Under the pieces are notes generated by a model. The model was not told the origin of the DNA and did not search any database. It saw only the letters and a program-made list of their open reading frames with translations. Positions 6,027 through 6,714 of a stretch of DNA of 6,714 bases are shown here, in pieces. Source of the DNA: Candidatus Dormiibacterota bacterium (GTDB lineage Bacteria > Chloroflexota > Dormibacteria > Aeolococcales > Aeolococcaceae). A program made the translations under genes and the position numbers. The number at the start of each line of letters is the position of its first letter. Within the stretch, counting starts at the first letter, position 1. The stretch lies in NCBI GenBank assembly GCA_003153215.1, contig PLXL01000162.1, forward strand, positions 10,304 through 17,017. The letters are read 5' to 3'.

Positions 6027-6714
6027 ATGCAGCGCGGCCGCAGCATCTTCCCGTTCACTGCGATCGTCGGCCAGGGGCCGATGAAGCAGGCGCTCGTGCT
6101 CAACGCCATCAACCCGGCCATCGGCGGGGTGCTGATCCGCGGGGAGAAGGGGACGGCCAAGTCGACGGCGGTGCGGGCCCTGGCGCGCCTCCTCCCCGAG
6201 CTGGAGGTGGTCGCCGACTGCCGCTTCGGGTGCCCTCCCGACGCCTCGACCAACCGCTGCGACGAGTGTGCCGAGCGGCTCCAGCGCGGCGAGACGCTCC
6301 CTCGGGCCACCCGGCAGATGCGGGTGGTCGAGCTGCCCATCAACGCCTCGGAGGACCGGGTGGTCGGGTCGATCGACATCGAGGCCGCCATCAAGAAGGG
6401 CGAGAAGGAGTTCGAGCCCGGGGTGCTCGCCGAGGCCAACCGCAACATCCTCTACGTCGACGAGGTGAACCTCCTCGACGACCACATCGTCGACGTCCTC
6501 CTGGACGCCGCCGCGATGGGCACCAACACGGTGGAGCGCGAGGGCGTTTCGGTGTCCCACCCGGCCCGGTTCATCCTGATCGGGACCATGAACCCGGAGG
6601 AGGGAGAGCTGCGACCCCAGCTCCTCGACCGCTTTGGGCTCTGCGTGGATGTCGAGGGCATCCGGGATGTCCGGCAGCGGGTCGAGATCGTCGAGCGCCG
6701 CGAGGCGTTCGAGG
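6027..6714 (+). CDS. ChlI/BchI-like magnesium/cobalt chelatase AAA+ ATPase subunit (5' part, cut by window end)
   Basis: This is the N-terminal 229 residues of an AAA+ ATPase that would power metal insertion into a tetrapyrrole with a large CobN/ChlH-type subunit. It starts FPFTAIVGQ, typical of the family. It has Walker A GEKGTAKST (39-47), ATRQMRVVELPINASEDRVVG (in 94-114), Walker B ILYVDEVNLL (141-150), sensor GTMNPEEGE (186-194) and the arginine-finger region RPQLLDRFGL (196-205). Between Walker A and the ELP motif lie four cysteines (C65, C69, C78, C81) in a CX3C...CX2C pattern, seen in the I/D-fused 'putative cobaltochelatase' of actinobacteria and not in plant or cyanobacterial ChlI. 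A C-terminal VWA domain may follow beyond the window. ATG 6027 is the only in-frame start near the conserved N-terminus; the nearby ATG at 6019 is out of frame. Divergent from cofC. Cobalamin synthesis is likelier than chlorophyll, by inference. Confidence 0.93.
   Translation, partial: MQRGRSIFPFTAIVGQGPMKQALVLNAINPAIGGVLIRGEKGTAKSTAVRALARLLPELEVVADCRFGCPPDASTNRCDECAERLQRGETLPRATRQMRVVELPINASEDRVVGSIDIEAAIKKGEKEFEPGVLAEANRNILYVDEVNLLDDHIVDVLLDAAAMGTNTVEREGVSVSHPARFILIGTMNPEEGELRPQLLDRFGLCVDVEGIRDVRQRVEIVERREAFE

Noticed and set aside
5940..6560. Minus-strand open frame extending cofC upstream to 6560 (413 residues in total)
   Set aside because: The added part is antisense to the chelatase gene, which has unmistakable AAA+ motifs. 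CofC family similarity begins at the ATG at 5939 and the total length would be twice the family size.

Overview
The window is high-GC DNA, roughly 70% by eye, with strong G/C third-position bias, frequent GTG starts and tightly packed operons. A coenzyme F420 biosynthesis operon is its most informative content. F420 genes, GC-rich codon use, an apparently leaderless promoter and a chelatase ATPase of the type common in actinobacteria suggest an actinobacterium or another high-GC F420 maker such as Chloroflexota or Dormibacterota. The sequence alone does not settle which. The methyl-accepting chemotaxis protein shows that the host has, or once had, chemosensory signalling.

Left part (1-1485, plus strand): an ABC exporter operon. 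The last codons of an upstream gene are followed by an ATP-binding subunit, a six-helix ABC-2 type permease whose reading frame is broken around base 940, and a 24-codon ORF. All three junctions are four-base GTGA overlaps, so the genes look translationally coupled.

Middle (1492-3375, minus strand): a transmembrane methyl-accepting chemotaxis protein with a dCache-like extracellular sensor, a HAMP domain and a cytoplasmic signalling hairpin. It converges on the ABC operon with almost no gap, and no che genes lie nearby. The 263 bases upstream of it (3376-3638) separate it from the end of the F420 operon. They contain several short inverted repeats but no recognisable gene.

Right part (3639-5939, minus strand): cofC-cofE-cofD in transcription order. 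CofC activates the three-carbon phospho-acid, CofD joins it to Fo to make F420-0 or dehydro-F420-0, and CofE adds glutamates. cofC and cofE overlap by GTGA, and cofE and cofD are four bases apart, so this is one transcription unit. CofE is the short stand-alone form without the nitroreductase domain fused to it in mycobacterial FbiB.

Right edge (6027-6714, plus strand): the N-terminal part of a ChlI/BchI-like AAA+ magnesium/cobalt chelatase ATPase, cut by the window end and divergent from cofC across 87 bases. A TAGAGT -10 hexamer lies seven bases before the cofC ATG, suggesting a leaderless transcript.

Nothing here looks like a wholly new system. The points most worth following are the broken permease, the missing reductase partner for the F420 operon, the orphan chemoreceptor and the shared cofC/chelatase promoter region. 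No RNA genes, CRISPR arrays, insertion sequences or clear intrinsic terminators were seen.
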